This document shows, piece after piece, positions 22,921 to 34,325 of a stretch of 64,000 nucleotides of DNA; the first letter of the stretch is position 1, and every line of letters starts with the position of its first letter. The translations under genes were made by a program, and so were the position numbers. The stretch is from NCBI GenBank assembly GCA_005765155.1, contig VCCP01000002.1, forward strand, positions 930,001-994,000. Reading direction: 5' to 3'. This DNA comes from Zelopaecilomyces penicillatus. Taxonomy: Eukaryota > Ascomycota > Sordariomycetes > Hypocreales > Pseudodiploosporaceae. Under the pieces are notes generated by a model. The model saw only the letters and a list, made by a program, of their open reading frames with translations, was not told the DNA's origin and made no database searches.

Positions 22921-24787
22921 ATGGATCCCCAAAAGACGGTTCTTGGGAACCTCCGCAACGTCGTTGGTTGCAACGGCCTACGCACCATCGTCGACCTCGG
23001 TATCATGAAACAGGCTACGCTCGAGAGGCGTCTTGCGGATACACTTGGGAAACTACCAGTTCGCAGTATTGCATCCATTTATGCTCTATGGCTGAGGCAA
23101 AATATGGGCAAACTCGCCGAAGATTTGAGGCTAGCTGAAGCTGTGCACCGCTGCTGCGACTACTTGGTTCATGACGGGTGTGACAGGGACATCGCTATTC
23201 GGGTCTTTCAGGCATGCTTTTCGTTAGGACAAGATGATGGCTCTGGTTTAAAAGCGGGGTTTCTTTGGGATAAGAGGTGGCATATGGGGTATATTCTTGA
23301 CTTTATTTGCCGGATTTACTCGTGGACAGGTGCAAACACCGTGACAGACCCGAAACACGATTCACCCGCGGATAGGTTTTTTCCGACTCAACCATTGTCT
23401 CCTCGATTGGTATCAGAATCCTTAGGCAGGTCAAACGAAAACGATTCTTTATTTTCTGACCGAACACCGCCATCTACTGAAATTATTGAGAATTTCGAAT
23501 ATCATTTGGCAGCCGGTATTGACACATCCATCAACGCTCAAACCTGCAACTTCGAACACGACAACGAAATTATTCCAAGACATCACATCGCAAAGGAGCT
23601 TAACAATTCAGATTCAACTGATTCAACAGCTAAAATGCCAGTCTCCGGGAGTTACATTTGCAGAAGATGCCGAGTGAAAGGTTAGTGCTACTCATTCTGA
23701 TCTCAACACTTAGTCTGAAGTTGGGTACTGCAGGTCATCATATTAGAAATTGTCCAACCAACTTCGATCCGTCCTTCAATCCAACTCCTAGCTCGAACTA
23801 TTGTTGCTATCGATGTGGGGCTCGGGGTAATCACTTCTTCGTCGATTGTCCGCAAGCAAGTACCTGTAACGTATCTATCTCCCCACGACGAGAGAGCAAG
23901 GAAAATCACAACCGTCATCCTTCCCTCAAAAAGCCATCGGCAGTATTTGAAGAGAATCATTGGGCGGCGAGATTAGATGTGTCCGATATCAACCCAAGGC
24001 CACATGCTTTTGAGTCAGTTGATCTGAACTCGCCGTTCATAAAGACTACTGAGGCCGCTGGCGACCTATTTGCTAGTCAAGGATCTGTTGCAGATTACAA
24101 TATTGTATGCAGGCCGCGCAATAGAGATAAAGCGCTCAATTCAACCAGTGATCAAGGTCACAATAGAAGCCCAAAAGATCCACACCGATTGGATGGTCGT
24201 TTGTCACCTTAGGAAGATGTACGCATGGTTTGCGCTGATTCTGGCTGGGTGTTAAAGATATTTCTGACCTGAAACTGTAGGACGACGATAACCGAGAAGA
24301 GGAATCCATCGTAGACATCTGTCTTGATGAGGTAAGAGAAACACCGTCAGTTGACCAGTTTTTGGAGGAACTCGAGAAGGGGTATCCGTTGAGACTCCTG
24401 AATACCGATGCAAAATCAATAGTGGCGGGATTGGATTCAGATTCGGACCAGTTCGGCAAAGGGCAAAAGCTAGGTAACGATGAAAGAGATGATGCTACAA
24501 GCACACCCGATTCCACTCTCGAACAATACTCTCAGTCGAGTCAGATGTATGAGCATGCAGCATACCATTGCAAGCCGCATACTATGTTAGAAGAAGACCT
24601 CTCCCCTGAGCCCCATGTCACCAAAAAGCGGCTCGAAAGGTGCCCGCCCTATGATACCGCTGTATTCAATCTGTTTCGGTCCAGAGATAATCTTTGGGTT
24701 CATACGGTATCTCGGCGCACAGCAATGGACATGTGGGATATGCTGGATGAGCGAGTGCGACCGACGGAATTGAGAGGCGAAGCGTAA
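22921..24787 (+). CDS. Unrecognised protein with two CCHC zinc knuckles
   Basis: Modelled with three exons, 22921-23680, 23734-24104 and 24281-24787, for 545 residues. The first 150 residues are helical and ordered (LWLRQNMGKLAEDL, then WDKRWHMGYILDFICRIYSW) and match no family I know. Two zinc knuckles follow: C247-x2-C250-x4-H255-x4-C260, and C278-x2-C281-x5-H287-x4-C292, the second one residue longer than the usual CCHC. Intron 1 falls inside the first knuckle, between KG and HH. The C-terminal 250 residues are acidic and disordered. Zinc knuckles of this type usually bind single-stranded RNA or DNA; that is the only functional hint. The second intron (24105-24280) has a good GTATGC donor and keeps frame, but is the least certain junction; without it the protein would stop at 24212. 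Confidence 0.65.
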
Positions 24788-25555
24788 TGCTACTGAGACC
24801 TAGGTTCGGCCATGCCAGACCAGTTGACGAGATGGACGATTTTCTCAGTGACACTTTCCGGAAAAGCTCAATAAGGAGGCAGGCCTGACGGCAAATGCTA
24901 CTGTCATGACGTCTACGAATGTCGCAATATGCGTCAAGGGTTTGAAAATGATCCGTTTCCTCTCTAGTCAGGGACCTGCCTTGACCTTGCCTATGCTTAA
25001 ACTAGGAGCAACTGTTAGACAGTTGAGCTTAAGCGTCCAAAAATGATGATCGAGGGTAGCTAGAACTGAATGATTGACGTGGTTTTTAATTGAGTATTGC
25101 TATTCGTATATTAGAGCCTATATGTATTACATTTTGCTACACGCACCCCTTTGAGCTATACTTGCACAACCAAACATATAAGAACAAATTAGCATCTCCA
25201 GAATAGCGTAAATACTTGCATTTATATAGCACTGTAATGGTATAATAGCTTTCAAGCAGGGCCTTAAAGAGTATATATTTGAAAAAACTGATGAGGCTAT
25301 AATTATGTTTCAGATTATGCTTCATGTTTAAACGCCAGACGCCGCCATCTATGGGCTTTTCCCAAGTCATCCGTATGTGATGAATACGTAACGCATCTCA
25401 TGATGCCCAACCTGAGGCTCTTGCTACAGAATATAATACATATAAATCCAGTCTCAGATAGATGGGATGGGATTCGCAGAGCTTCGCTGTCTGTTTCTGC
25501 ATGTGCGCATATGATTTGTCGCCAATGTTCCCATGCATCAAGCCAGCCTTGTCTA
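24788..25555. other. AT-rich convergent intergenic region
   Basis: About 770 bases between the 3' ends of the zinc-knuckle gene and AP-2 sigma. The part from about 25060 to 25330 is clearly AT-rich. No coding frame, repeat copy or RNA gene was recognised. Confidence 0.5.
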
Positions 25556-26065
25556 TTATTCCAACTTATCCAGATGCTCCAGTCTCGTTAGAACCACCTG
25601 TTTACTCGTCTCCTCGATTTCTCCGGCAAGGAAGACCTCATCGAGAATGGCGTAGACTTTGTAGAAGTTGAAGACGAGGTCGAGCTCACAGACATTGCCG
25701 AAGAAGGCGTCGAGAACCTCGACGAAGAAGTGGATGGCCTCGAGATAGGCGAGCTCATTGTCATTTGTGTCGACGCAGACGCAGAAGAAAAGCCCCGCGT
25801 AGCGACGGTAGACGATCTTGTTGTTGCGGAACTCGACAAAGTTGGACTGATACTTTTGGTCGCGGGGCGCGACGAGGCGGTGGACTTCGCCCTTGAGCTT
25901 GATCTTTTGCTCGTCGCTGTAGGGGGCGTACCATTTGGCGAGACGGGTCTTTCCCCTGATTGAATTGGAGTTATTAGTCGGGATATCTAATTATTGAGGA
26001 GTAATGGTGGTGAGAAGAAGGGGGCGGGCGTACTGTCGGTTCTGGATGAGGATAAAGGAGAGCAT
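25556..26065 (-). CDS. APS2: AP-2 clathrin adaptor complex sigma subunit
   Basis: Two exons, 26065-26034 (32 nt) and 25955-25556, joined over a 78-bp intron, give exactly 143 residues, the size of sigma-2. The reading [20 protein letters not shown] is followed by [24 protein letters not shown], then [30 protein letters not shown] and DEVFLAGEI. These are diagnostic of the small sigma chain, and sigma-2 fits better than sigma-1 because of the FVEFRN segment. The subunit belongs to the plasma-membrane adaptor that binds dileucine cargo signals for clathrin-mediated endocytosis. Exon 2 has no early ATG, so a simple frame scan misses this gene. Overlapping frames on both strands here are shadows. 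Confidence 0.95.
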
Positions 26066-27366
26066 GGTGACGGGACTACGTAATGCGCAGCACGGCGCAA
26101 GGAAGCCGCCTGTGAGGACAAGACGGGCGGCGCACGAAAGATCGAAAAAGAGAGACAGCCGGAAGATGTGGAAGCTGGAAATCGTGGAGGCGTATGTAGA
26201 TGTCGGGTGAGGATGCGAGTGGCACTGAGGAGAGCTCCGGGCGCTGGAGACTGGAGTGATGTCGTTGAAATTGGATTGGATTGGATTGCTTGCTGAGGCG
26301 CCACGGGGATCGCGGGGCAGGGGGCATGCCGTTGATGGCTCATTGGGTGTTGTTGCTGGCCCCCCACCAACTACGTGCATTGCAGTTCGTCAGAAGGGGT
26401 GTTCCGCCTGTAGCTCCAGTCTCTAGGTAACAGTGTGCTGTAAGCATCAGGTCCAGTGCAGACCCACCACCTGTGGCTTGCAGCAAGCCCCCTGTAGCAA
26501 GCTAAAGAGGACATGCGGAAAGCATTCCATGTTGCCAAGACTCATCAGTCTTCAATGCCAATCGTGCATTGCGCCAAATTCAGCGATACCATACCTCAAG
26601 TGGGGATGTGCGATGCTTTTTCATGATTGTCTGATTTATAGGTTAAAAGTTCATGGTGTTCTCCTCTACGGATTGGCTGCGATTAGCTGGAGTGTCTCGC
26701 CTGACTACAGTAAAGTGCATGTGTGTGGCCAGCGCAGTGGTGTTGATCGATGCCTAACAGGAGGGTGATCGCCTCTGAAAACTACGACAAGATAGGTAAA
26801 ATATATGTTCTGTAGTTGAACGACTTGTCAGTTGTTAATTTCTTTGACCTCAATATTGGTGTTAGGGGTAGCTATTTGAAGTTGAGTCACTAGTTCCCTC
26901 CATGGCTCACTAACAAATTCGCGGCCGCGTCAATTAATCATTCAGTGGACTCAACGTACTGGAACGTTCACTAGACATCGTTGAACCTCACTACCCGTTC
27001 TTCAACATTCTCATCCCACCTCCTCGTGACTCTCCACACACCCATCCTCGGCCAGAAATGACCTCACTTCAACTGCCGATCCCAGTAACGAGCCGCTCAT
27101 AAACCCAAACAATCAACTGCAACGAATGTTCTACAATTCACCGCTTCATGGTGAGCGCAAGCATCGTATTGACTACCTGCAACTTACCAAGAGTCTAAAA
27201 TCTAATTCGAGAAAATCAGCATCTTTTCCTCCCAGGCGGGTTGTTCTTGTTGGGAACAATTCCAATTGAGCGTTGATGCCGCCCCATTGGAACAAGAAAT
27301 TGACTGGAATTTCGGCAATCTCCGTCTCTATGTTGATATGACATCGGCGGTGCGAGTTTGCCCATC
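26066..27366. promoter_or_regulatory. Divergent intergenic region between APS2 and the FUSC gene
   Basis: About 1.3 kb that must carry both promoters. Near 26275-26287 the GGATT pentamer is repeated (ATTGGATTGGATTG). Frames such as 25991-26380 on the minus strand overlap exon 1 of APS2 and are not independent genes. Confidence 0.45.
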
Positions 27367-30300
27367 ATGGCGCCACCAAAGCTTCTACGCAAGCTCATCA
27401 CTCTCATCTGGGGCGATTGGCAGACCAATGAGCTCTGGCAGCGCATTCTCAAGGACACGATAGCCAACATTGTTGCCACTGTCATCGCCGTTCTTCCTAT
27501 TCTGTCCTCCAAGTCAACCTTCCTGATCCCTATGGTGGTTGTCTTCGCCCATCCTGCTCAACGAATGGGAGTGATGATCGAGACCTTGGCGATGATTGTG
27601 CTTGGATCGGTTCTGGGTGTTTCGTGGTCTATATTGGGACTGTATCTGGCCAATTTGGTCATTGAAATCCACAGCTCAGCAGCCTACACCATCCGTGCTC
27701 TGTTTCTCCTGGCTGCCGTCCTTTTTCATGGCTTTCTAAGATCATCCAGCCCGCGTCTGTTTCTCTTTGTTCTCTTCTTTCTCATTCCGGCGATTCAGTC
27801 GATTGGTGTCCCATCCAATACCACCTCTTCGTTGTACGGATCTATATGCATACCGGTTATTATTGGCGCAAGCATATTGCTTGTTGTTAACCTATGCATT
27901 TTCCCCGAACTCTCCAGCAGCTACTTGGGTTCCTCCACCATAGACACCCTGAATGAGGTGGTTGACACATTGACACGATCAACGCATTGGTTCATCACGC
28001 CTGGGGCCGATTCTCCGGAGACAAGAGGAAAGCAGAATAATACAGGTACAGCATTAGTTGGTCAATTAAGCAATACTCCTCAAAGACAGCGAAAGCAGAG
28101 GGGGGTGGTTCGTAGATTACGAAAGTTCCTGTCCGCTTTCCCAAACCCCTTCAAGCATGCCAAAAGCAAAGCCGCTTCGTTCTTGGTGCCTCTTCATCTC
28201 ACCACTCTAGTCAATTTGACGGAGAAGAAAGCCCAGATTCGATCCCAACTCTCTGCTTGCAAAACAGCGCAAGATGAGGTCAATTTTGAAGTTTGCATCT
28301 CCGCTTTGTCGCCTCTATCAATGCGGGCTATCAGTACAGACTACATAGCATTGTTGGTTCAGAATACCATCACGCTAATTGGAGCCTGTGAAAACAAATA
28401 TATCGTTCTCGGTGACGAATACCATACTGATCCGGAAGAAAGTCCGCATTTAAGCAACGATCAAGGACAACTGTCCCAATATCAAGAGGGGTCTAGCCAA
28501 TCTTTGTCGACTTCAGCAGTGGAAAAGGAATTAGGGCGTTCGCGACCAGTTTCAGTGGCAGAAGGTGTTACGGAAAAGAGGAAGAAGAAAAATATAGTTG
28601 AGGACATCAAGCTGAACAGGGAACTTCAGTCCAGCAGTGCCAACCTCCTAGAATCAGTCTTGGCACATATCCGAGGCCCCGTTCAAGATTTCCAGGATTC
28701 ATTGAGTGAAGCAGTTGCTCTGCTTAGCTCATGTTTGGCCTACTGTTTTGATGTCCCAAAACTACCTTCCGGCTCCCCAACTCCAGGTGGCATACCCTTG
28801 GAGGAAATTGACCTTAGAATTGATGCCTTCACTGATGCTCTGGACATTTTTGATGAAAGATCTTCACAACAGCTAAAGAAGGTCGTGTTGCATTCGACTG
28901 GCCAACCGCTGGATTTTATGCCCCGGATGGAGACTTTTCTTATCTCGTCATTTCTTCTTGCTTTTCGCCAGTCCGCGGTACAAATTCTACAAATGCTTCG
29001 TCATGTTCGTGCTCTGGTGGAGCAAAGGCAGCGCAGAAATGATAGGCTTAGAGTTTGGTTGCCACATTCCACTGGTTTTAGAAAGTGGCTGTCAACTGGA
29101 GGAGACGAAGACGGCATGGTTCTTCCCAAGGGTGCTAGAAAAGCGATTCGTCGAGGCGATGCTGGTCAAGAAACCTCTTCAACAGAGCATGAGACATGTT
29201 GTGCAACTGGAGAGAAAACAGATAAAAGGAATACCGATGAGGAGACTGCTTCTGGATGCAACACTAACAATGAGAAAGCCTCAGAGCAAAATAAGGATGC
29301 AATGGCTTCCAAACAGAAACACAAACAACACAAGGGCAACTGGTTTGGTGCATTACGAGTCAAGGCCGCGGATGGTCTCGAGTGGGCGAAAGATTCAGAC
29401 GATTTCTCTTATGCGCTCAAGCTCTCGGTTGCTGTTCTGCTAGTCAGTTGGCCCGCTCTTGTGCCTTCATGGAATAATTGGTATGCCCAAGTTCGCGGCA
29501 TATGGGCTCCTACCCAGCTGATTCTCATCTTCGAGGTGGCCATTGGGACCTCATCTTCTGCTATTCTAATCCGGATACTCGGCGTTATATATGGCTGCAC
29601 TTCTGGGTTTGTTGCGCATGAGGTTGCGAGAGGCTACCGTGTCGGTGTGGTTGCCGTGTTAGTATTCACAATGGTTCCAGCAGTTTATGTTATCATGGCT
29701 ACGAAGTATGCCAAAACCGGCGCAGTGGCGATAGTGTCAATGAATGTCGTTGCCCTCGGTAAGCTAGTCTTATTTCCACCACTTACTCTTCCCCATGCGA
29801 TTTTCTTACTCCGTCGTATAGCTTCCATTACTGGACCTGCTCCAGCCTACGATATCTATTACAAACGGCTCGTAGCCTTCTTGGTTGGAGCCTTGGTTGG
29901 GCTGCTCGTGGAAATAATTCTATATCCTGTCCGAGCGAGAGATCGTCTGGTAGAGTCTCTCTCCACAACAGTGCGGCAAATCCAAAATATGCAGGCAGCG
30001 ATATCAATTGGCATCGATGGACCTGTGAAGCCGAATTTTCGGTCTCACGCAGTCGAACATCGCTACCGTCGGGCTCGTGACAAAGCCCAAGGAGCGCTCG
30101 CCGCAGCTGAAACGTTCTTCCCGTTCTGTGTCTCGGAGCCGCGCCTCAAGGGGAGCTTTAAGACTATTGCGCCAATCTATAATGAGATGATTTATGTTCT
30201 GCACCAAATTATCGACCGGCTGGACAATGCCGTCCAATTGAGGAAGGTCTACGGCTCGACGATTCTTGACCAGCTTAATCCACAGGTGTATGCCTACCGA

Positions 30301-31041
30301 CGGAATGTAGCAGCCAGCAGCGCCTTCATCATGTTTTCAGTACACGAGGCTTTGACAACTTGGCTGCCGCTCCCGCAATTCTTGCCGTCTGCCCGCCTGG
30401 CACAGCTTCGACTGATCAACCGTGTACGTGAGGTTGTGATAACGCAGGTTTCTGAAGATTTATCCCAGTCAGGCTCACAACAACCGCTTGGGGAAAAGTC
30501 TACAGCGCATGATGAGCAGATGGCACTTTTGATTACAAAGCGCAGCTTTCTCTCCTGGAACGCTAGTACTGCTGGGCAGATGGAAATCATCGAATATATG
30601 GAGGAGCTGACGGAATTGGTCAAGTTGCTGGTTGGTGTGAATGCATTCCGAGGTGGCATCCTCGAGAGGCCTACTTACCGGGAGTATATGCGACAGATGG
30701 AGACCAATGAGACTAACCTGGACAAAATTCGGCCGGTTCGCAGTACTGTTAAAACGGAATCTCATAGGGCAGAGCAGGTTGAAGACGACGGACAAGTTGC
30801 GACTCAGGAAGATGAGCCCTCGGCTGAGCTGGGTCTGAGGCAGACAGCTACTATCGCAGAACATGTACAGAGGATCACGAGTAAACTGCGAAAAGGGAAC
30901 AGAGGTGCTGAGACAGCTGCCGTGGAAGTAAGCAACAGTGAGGATGAGGCCGACGAAGTACCTGTCAGCCTGCAGAGGGTCGGCACGCGGCTTTGGCAAG
31001 ACAATGCTGCTGCTAGGAGGAGAGTCACAACGCGTCACTGA
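27367..31041 (+). CDS. FUSC/ArAE-type membrane protein (DUF2421 family)
   Basis: A single exon of 1224 residues. The N-terminal block (about 30-190) has five or six membrane helices (for example ANIVATVIAVLPI, LFLLAAVLFHGF, SILLVVNLCIF), followed by a long cytosolic region. A second membrane block spans about 680-860 (LSVAVLLVSWPALVP, IWAPTQLILIFEVAIG, GVVAVLVFTMVPAVYVIM, LVGALVGLLVEIILY). A helical C-terminal domain follows (about 870-1100), then an acidic tail. This is the layout of fungal proteins carrying ArAE_2_N, FUSC and DUF2421 domains, related to aromatic-acid exporters and to Bre4/brefeldin-sensitivity proteins. Export of small organic acids is the family suggestion; no substrate can be read here. 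I take the ATG at 27367, since the only earlier in-frame option is TTG. Lack of introns in 3.7 kb contrasts with its neighbours. Confidence 0.85.
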   Translation: MAPPKLLRKLITLIWGDWQTNELWQRILKDTIANIVATVIAVLPILSSKSTFLIPMVVVFAHPAQRMGVMIETLAMIVLGSVLGVSWSILGLYLANLVIEIHSSAAYTIRALFLLAAVLFHGFLRSSSPRLFLFVLFFLIPAIQSIGVPSNTTSSLYGSICIPVIIGASILLVVNLCIFPELSSSYLGSSTIDTLNEVVDTLTRSTHWFITPGADSPETRGKQNNTGTALVGQLSNTPQRQRKQRGVVRRLRKFLSAFPNPFKHAKSKAASFLVPLHLTTLVNLTEKKAQIRSQLSACKTAQDEVNFEVCISALSPLSMRAISTDYIALLVQNTITLIGACENKYIVLGDEYHTDPEESPHLSNDQGQLSQYQEGSSQSLSTSAVEKELGRSRPVSVAEGVTEKRKKKNIVEDIKLNRELQSSSANLLESVLAHIRGPVQDFQDSLSEAVALLSSCLAYCFDVPKLPSGSPTPGGIPLEEIDLRIDAFTDALDIFDERSSQQLKKVVLHSTGQPLDFMPRMETFLISSFLLAFRQSAVQILQMLRHVRALVEQRQRRNDRLRVWLPHSTGFRKWLSTGGDEDGMVLPKGARKAIRRGDAGQETSSTEHETCCATGEKTDKRNTDEETASGCNTNNEKASEQNKDAMASKQKHKQHKGNWFGALRVKAADGLEWAKDSDDFSYALKLSVAVLLVSWPALVPSWNNWYAQVRGIWAPTQLILIFEVAIGTSSSAILIRILGVIYGCTSGFVAHEVARGYRVGVVAVLVFTMVPAVYVIMATKYAKTGAVAIVSMNVVALGKLVLFPPLTLPHAIFLLRRIASITGPAPAYDIYYKRLVAFLVGALVGLLVEIILYPVRARDRLVESLSTTVRQIQNMQAAISIGIDGPVKPNFRSHAVEHRYRRARDKAQGALAAAETFFPFCVSEPRLKGSFKTIAPIYNEMIYVLHQIIDRLDNAVQLRKVYGSTILDQLNPQVYAYRRNVAASSAFIMFSVHEALTTWLPLPQFLPSARLAQLRLINRVREVVITQVSEDLSQSGSQQPLGEKSTAHDEQMALLITKRSFLSWNASTAGQMEIIEYMEELTELVKLLVGVNAFRGGILERPTYREYMRQMETNETNLDKIRPVRSTVKTESHRAEQVEDDGQVATQEDEPSAELGLRQTATIAEHVQRITSKLRKGNRGAETAAVEVSNSEDEADEVPVSLQRVGTRLWQDNAAARRRVTTRH

Positions 31042-31677
31042 GAGGGAATTGATACATGACTGCGTTTTCTCAAACGAGGGGTTTATGATTCTTACATATT
31101 CGGTGTTTGCTACTATTGGCGTTGTGTGGGTTGTGGGCTCAAGGAAAAAGGCGCAGTCATAAGGAGTTCATCTAGCGATAGTTTTAATTATATCGACGAT
31201 ACAAAACACGGGATATCTTTCTAATCCCCGTATCATGACTAGTTGTATTTATTCAATTTTTTCTTGCATATGTGTGTGCCCACAATAGACTGTACTTTAT
31301 TCAAAGGGGGGCATCTCCAAAAAGGTGCTGTTCGTATGGTAGTCTTAAAAAAAAACATATAATCAATCATCATCCAGCTCCATTGGATCCAAGATGCACT
31401 TTCCCCCCAAATCAGGAGAGGCTTGAAAACATATACCAAGTTACCATTCTCCCAAGTCCCTCCTTGCTTACGCCACTAGTATAACAATGAAAGAACAAGA
31501 ACGAAAGAAACATAAAGATGAAACCGGGAATGGGAAACAGATGCTAGTCCCGATACCACCTTGATCTCCTAGAGATCAAGATATGAACAGGTAGCTTCTC
31601 ACCACCATGGTGAAGAATACAAGAGGGGGGGGTGAGCAAACGCCAAAACAAACAGCCAAGAAGAAAAAAATCTGCCA
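31042..31677. other. Convergent intergenic region
   Basis: About 635 bases between the 3' ends of the FUSC gene and SPT3, AT-rich with poly-purine runs. Nothing recognisable. Confidence 0.5.
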
Positions 31678-33372
31678 TCATATGATGTTCAGAGCCGAGT
31701 GTGCCTGCAATCTGGTGTTGTTGAGCATGGCACGGGACTTCTTGGGCCGTTGCTGGAAGCGACGAAAGGCTTCCTGAACGTGCCTTGGCTCAATGGGTGT
31801 GCGCCCCTCACTAGGGGGGTCGAAGAGACCCTGCTGCAGCTTACGCTTCTTGGTGCCGGGGTTTTCGCCGCCGCTCTGGGCTCTAGCCATGTCCTCCTGC
31901 TCCTTGGCCTTGAGAGCCATCTCTGTCAGCGTCTGGACCATCTCAAAAGTGAGGAAACCCAGGATGTCGACGATGTCGTCCGAGGGCTTGCTGTCGGTGA
32001 CGACGCCGAAGCCCGCCCACTCGCGAAAGCGCTTGCCCTTGCGCCAGGTAAAAGATGCTTGGCGGTACTCGGACCAAGTGACATATTCCTCCCTGGTCAT
32101 GGCCTTGGTGCGCTCGTCAGCCTTGCGCAGTCGCTGAAGGGTGATGTAATTCATCTCTTCCTCTTCCTCGTCGTCCTCGTCGTCTCTCTCGGGGACCTCA
32201 ACGGAGTAAAAGGAGGCCGGCTCCCATGGCAGGCCGACCTTGGCCTTTTTGTTCTTCTTAGCCTCGACGTCGACGGGACCGCCTCCGGGAACTACGCCTC
32301 CAGGGTCGTCTCCACCAGCGAGGTCGGCATCAGCACCTTTGTCGTCCGAGTCCTTGACATTTTTACGCACGTCTTTCCACGACAGAAAAGTACGCAGTCT
32401 GGATACTTTGGCCTGATCATGGCGGATTTGGAAAATGAGATCGTTTGTGCTGATAGATTTGGAGCCGCGCCGGGATGCAAGCTCAGTGCAGTTTCGGAGC
32501 TAAGGTAACGGCTGTTTAGCTTTGGTATTTCTTTCCTGAGCCGAAAAGATGGAGTTAAACATACCAGTTCAATAACTTGCTGGCGTACAATGTCTTCAAT
32601 AATGCTAGTCGTCTCGACGGAAGGCTCAGTCGTCTCGCCAGACACATACATCATCTGCCCCAAAGTGTACGTTAGCATTCTGCCAAAGTATCCCGACATG
32701 TCATCAAACACAATGTCAGATATCAATGTGAAGATAGCAATGAAGCCCATGGATGTGCCGTAGGAGAAGAAATGAGCCTGGTTCTGGTTGATAGCTAGGG
32801 AAGCTTGGCTGGAGATGCCTCCTGCCAGGTGCCCAGTGTCGGCGACTTGTTGGCCAGCTGGCGAGGAAGACCGGCGCGCGCCAGATAGTCAACAGATGGT
32901 GACAGTAGACATTTCAGTCGGACCGTCAATCTCGTTGGCAGTCGCGGTGACAGGTGGCAGCGTGTTCATGGGTTTTCAGATCGCCACAGCGTTTCATTCC
33001 TGTGTCTGCTGGGGTGGTCACTCTTCAATAGCGTCCAAGAGTACGCATAATGGCAACAGACACGGCGCGATATACTCGCACATCATCAAAGCCCCTCGAA
33101 TGTCATGTATCAATTCGATTTGCACCAAAGATTCTTCTCCAGAGACAAATCACACACAAGCAGAGATACTGAGAGAGTAACGCCTATACGTATCTATTCC
33201 CCTGACTAGAACCAGCCAAGCTCTGTCTTCGTAAATCCAGGTTCACATTGCATCTTTGCTCTCTCCTCACATGTTGATGGGACTCAGGTGCAAGATTGGA
33301 GGGTGATGTAAATCGTACCTGACTAATCTCCTGGCGGTATTTGTAGGCCTTGTTATCCTTGGAGTCTGCCAT
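31678..33372 (-). CDS. SPT3: SPT3 subunit of the SAGA transcription coactivator
   Basis: Three exons, 33372-33319, 32654-32565 and 32499-31678, give 321 residues. Exon 1 codes [18 protein letters not shown] and joins to [16 protein letters not shown], which is the start of the first (TAF13-like) histone fold. [13 protein letters not shown] and [10 protein letters not shown] continue it, and [16 protein letters not shown] is the family signature. An acidic linker ([13 protein letters not shown]) leads to the second (TAF11-like) fold with [28 protein letters not shown]3 in SAGA delivers TBP to TATA promoters. The first intron is 664 bp, far longer than the others, and contains a 130-codon antisense frame (32788-33180). 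The direct join matches the known protein, so I see no missing exon. Confidence 0.93.
32788..33180 (+). other. Antisense open frame inside SPT3 intron 1, probably not a gene
   Basis: A 130-codon plus-strand frame lies wholly within the 664-bp intron. It begins at an ATT/ATG-rich area, shows no domain and has no clear promoter. It is reported only because the intron itself is unusual. Confidence 0.12.
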
Positions 33373-34325
33373 CTTGAAAGCTATTTCCTGTCGAGCCGTC
33401 TTGGCTTGTCTCTTGATGAAGCACTCGGGTCTGTCAAACAATATCGCGGCAGTCAATGCACAACACCGAGGCTCGCCTGCAAGCCAGCTGAGGAATCTCC
33501 ACGCAATAGCTTTGAACTCGTCGTTGTCGCTGAGACGATAATTTTGAAACGATTAAAAAGCTCAATGCCGCAGGGCACCTCAATGACCCACAGCTTAGAT
33601 ACCAAATGCGATATCAAGGCCAAAAGGTGGGAGATGGAACGCGCGCGCGGTACAAATGAGGCAGCAGCGCCAGTGGCAGTACAGGCAGGGATTGCGAAAC
33701 AAAATCTATGTATATCGGGCTATGACATTTCCATTAAGGTAAGATAAAGAGCAGCGCCAATAATTGCAAGCAAGGTGGTGGATGATGAGCGATGTTGAGG
33801 AGCAATGAATGGCTGAGTCGTCGAGTTGGCTTGTCGTGGTGAGATGAAGTTAAATTCCAGCCACACAGGTGTGCTATTCGTACCCCCCCTGTGGATCGCA
33901 CTTGCACTGGCCAATGCACACACCAGCAGTGATAGCATGTGACCGGGAATGTCAAGTACCTGCGAAGCTGCTACTCGGTTGATTCATAAAACAAAGGCAA
34001 CATTCCATGTTTTTGTATATTCTCTAGGAATAGTTTAAAAGATGACCTACCAGCCATGAGACAGCTAAGCACTATTCGTTTACATAGCAGGGCCAGAACA
34101 AGTTGTCGTCTGTATGTGCAATACCATGTTCAGCGAGTACCTAAGCAATTACTAAGCTGTGATCCTGGCACTCTATTGGTTGCGGGGACTAGATATACAT
34201 CTCCTACGACTCAACACCGTAGAGTTTGTGAGTCGCAATGCTCGGCAGCTCCAAATCTAACTAGACTAAACTGCCATTTTAGAAGAGCATCTTCAAACGA
34301 GGAAGCGAAGAGCTTCATTACCTCG
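33373..34325. other. Intergenic between PPM1 and SPT3
   Basis: About 950 bases containing the SPT3 promoter and the 3' end of PPM1. Frames up to 124 codons (34056-34430 +) overlap the PPM1 3' end and look spurious. Confidence 0.45.

Noticed and set aside
24105..24255. Reading through 24105 to the stop at 24212 in the zinc-knuckle gene
   Set aside because: A GTATGC donor at 24105 and a good acceptor at 24280 join two in-phase coding stretches, the second continuing to 24787. The spliced model is preferred but kept at moderate confidence.
27216..27512. 98-codon minus-strand frame at the start of the FUSC gene
   Set aside because: It overlaps the coding start of the FUSC gene in antisense and has no recognisable content.
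31699..32508. 269-codon plus-strand frame over SPT3
   Set aside because: It is the reverse complement of the SPT3 coding exons, which have clear family motifs. The Leu/Val-rich product is an antisense shadow.
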